Below, in pieces: positions 52,100-52,959 of a DNA stretch of 52,959 bases. A model generated the notes under the pieces. It ran no database searches. It was not told the DNA's origin and worked only from the letters and a program-made list of their open reading frames with translations. The stretch comes from a virus. The stretch covers positions 1 through 52,959 of IMG/VR virus record IMGVR_UViG_3300026130_000007; one strand, 5' to 3'. Position numbers and translations under genes: made by a program. How positions within the stretch are numbered: position 1 is the stretch's first letter; each line of letters begins with the position of its first letter.

Positions 52100-52959
52100 C
52101 TACACGTGAATTCTAGTTACACGTATTGTAACGTTGTCCAGATTTGTGTCAGTAGCAAGTAGTCTAACTTGTCCAGCAAGAATGTCTGCATCAACACCGC
52201 TTAATACAGAAGTCGTCCCAGTATTAATTTCACCATATTGTGTTAGATAAACATCAGTGCCGTCATGCACAACTAGAACTTCTAGCGCTTGAATACTGTT
52301 AGGAGTAGTTGCAGTACTAACAGCTTCTATGATATACTTAACTGTGGTATAATCAGCTACAGCAAACGCATCAATCGCAAATGATCCAGTACCCGAAACG
52401 GCTCTAGTAGTTTTTAATGACCATTCAACTGGTTTGCTAGTTAGATTCTGATAGTCAGGTCTAATGCCAGAAAAATCAACATTAATATCACCTAACGCAC
52501 CACTTCTACCTAGAGACAATACATTGATATCCGGATCAAACGAAGCGTTATCTAAGAACTGATCAGTATCAACATCTGCGTCAATGATGATACGTTGGTT
52601 GACTTCATCCCAAGAAACTAATGTACTACCTGTACCAACAAACTCAACAAAGTCTGTACTAACGTCACTACCTACAAGCTCAAGTTGAACAGTATTGTTA
52701 GCTTGACTAGAACCATCTAGAGTGTAAGTTGTATTGACTACAGTTTCAGTGCCAGTAGTGACAGATTGAATGTGACCGAATTCGTCTACATTAATATTCT
52801 GGATGTATGTACGACCAGAGTTTGCAGTATTTGCAAATGAAGACGTATCACCGTGATCAATAGTGATCGTAGTTGCGCCAGTATCGTTTACTCCGAATGA
52901 ACCACTGTTCGCAAGACCGTTGCCACCTTCTACAGTTATTGTACCAGCACCAATAGTAG
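52100..52959 (-). CDS. Tail fibre / structural protein, C-terminal part (gene runs off the window)
   Basis: The frame is open from the window end to the stop at 52100, giving the last ~286 residues of a larger protein. A TTG about 140 residues before the end could be mistaken for a start but lies within a continuous coding frame. Visible fibre-type repeats are NVDEFGHIQSVTTGTETVVN (a 'D.FGH...VTTGT' element repeated in many phage fibres), ANNTVQLELVGSDVSTDFVE and VSWDEVNQRIIIDADVDTDQ. The end is a beta-rich domain (VEWSLKTTRAVSGTGSFAID to TIRVTRIHV) of unknown family. Being transcribed before the 1867-residue structural gene, it belongs to the same fibre/baseplate block. Confidence 0.85.
   Translation of the reverse strand, partial: TIGAGTITVEGGNGLANSGSFGVNDTGATTITIDHGDTSSFANTANSGRTYIQNINVDEFGHIQSVTTGTETVVNTTYTLDGSSQANNTVQLELVGSDVSTDFVEFVGTGSTLVSWDEVNQRIIIDADVDTDQFLDNASFDPDINVLSLGRSGALGDINVDFSGIRPDYQNLTSKPVEWSLKTTRAVSGTGSFAIDAFAVADYTTVKYIIEAVSTATTPNSIQALEVLVVHDGTDVYLTQYGEINTGTTSVLSGVDADILAGQVRLLATDTNLDNVTIRVTRIHV

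Noticed and set aside
52100-52519. Reading the last gene as a complete 139-residue protein starting at 52519
   Set aside because: The proposed start is a TTG inside an open frame that continues in fibre-like sequence to the window edge, so it is the C-terminal part of a larger gene.
1-52959. tRNA genes, CRISPR arrays, insertion sequences, attachment sites, integrase
   Set aside because: I looked for cloverleaf-like segments, regular short repeats, transposase-like proteins and terminal inverted repeats and saw none; coding density leaves little room for them.

Overview
This window is part of the genome of a T4-like myovirus (contractile-tailed phage). Every gene I can support lies on the minus strand, so transcription runs from high to low coordinates. 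The evidence is an almost unbroken set of recognisable T4 core genes in T4-like order: gp13-14-15-16-17-18-19-20-67-68-21-22-23, then uvsY-uvsW, gp55, gp47-46, and gp45-44-62-regA-43. The AT-rich composition, the Hsp20, the Sm-like small proteins, the small conserved ORF between gp44 and gp45 and the LamG-type adhesins resemble marine relatives of T4 (cyanophage or other marine T4-like groups). The promoters are enterobacterial in style (TTGACA-17-TATAAT), so the host is a Gram-negative bacterium, but I cannot name it.

Layout from high to low coordinate, in transcription order. (1) 52959-33103: a fibre/adhesin block with a truncated fibre gene, a Tyr-rich 1867-residue structural protein, a 1675-residue fibre with a beta-helix, two small LamG proteins, an 1869-residue LamG/propeller protein and a possible 2OG-Fe(II) oxygenase-like protein. 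(2) 33082-18941: neck, terminase, sheath, tube, portal, prohead core, protease, scaffold and major capsid genes, almost every unit preceded by a TATAAATA-type late promoter. (3) 18901-12228: recombination and late-transcription genes (uvsY, uvsW, an Sm-like gene, gp55, an HNH homing-type endonuclease, gp47, gp46). (4) 12228-5557: accessory block with an asparagine-synthetase-like ligase, a cytosine-C5 DNA methyltransferase, a CmoA-like carboxy-SAM synthase, a sigma-region-4-like mini-protein, a DUF262-HNH nuclease, DexA, a dATP/dGTP diphosphohydrolase-like protein and a glycosyltransferase. (5) 5537-1: the replisome block gp45, a small conserved ORF, gp44, MazG-like, a zinc-ribbon mini-protein, gp62, RegA, dUTPase, Hsp20, peroxiredoxin, an Sm-like protein and the start of gp43 DNA polymerase.

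The most notable content is the three-gene run at 12228-9469. A CmoA homologue (which would make carboxy-S-adenosylmethionine) sits 4 bases downstream of a cytosine-C5 methyltransferase. That enzyme has all its catalytic motifs, but the motif X Asn is replaced by Arg. As I recall, a basic residue at this position in an engineered methyltransferase is what allows carboxy-SAM to be used. Just upstream, with an 8-base gap to the methyltransferase start, is an AsnB-type ATP-dependent ligase with no glutaminase domain. Together they suggest a pathway that carboxymethylates cytosine in phage DNA and then amidates the carboxyl group: dC to 5-carboxymethyl-dC to 5-carbamoylmethyl-dC or another amide. 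A perfect sigma70 promoter lies inside the end of the ligase gene, facing the methyltransferase. A nearby DUF262-HNH nuclease could act on DNA that lacks the mark. This pathway is inference and is presented as a testable hypothesis.

Regulation can be read directly. TTGACA-type promoters precede gp43, gp45, the DUF262-HNH gene, the methyltransferase and gp55. TATAAATA-type promoters, presumably read by the encoded gp55 with the gp45 clamp, precede the structural units and also hsp20, gp45 and the homing-type endonuclease. Strong hairpin terminators with GAAA or UUCG loops follow several genes. I saw no tRNA genes, CRISPR arrays, insertion sequences or attachment sites. No gene-free stretch exceeds 300 bases; the longest is about 140 bases (16480-16622).
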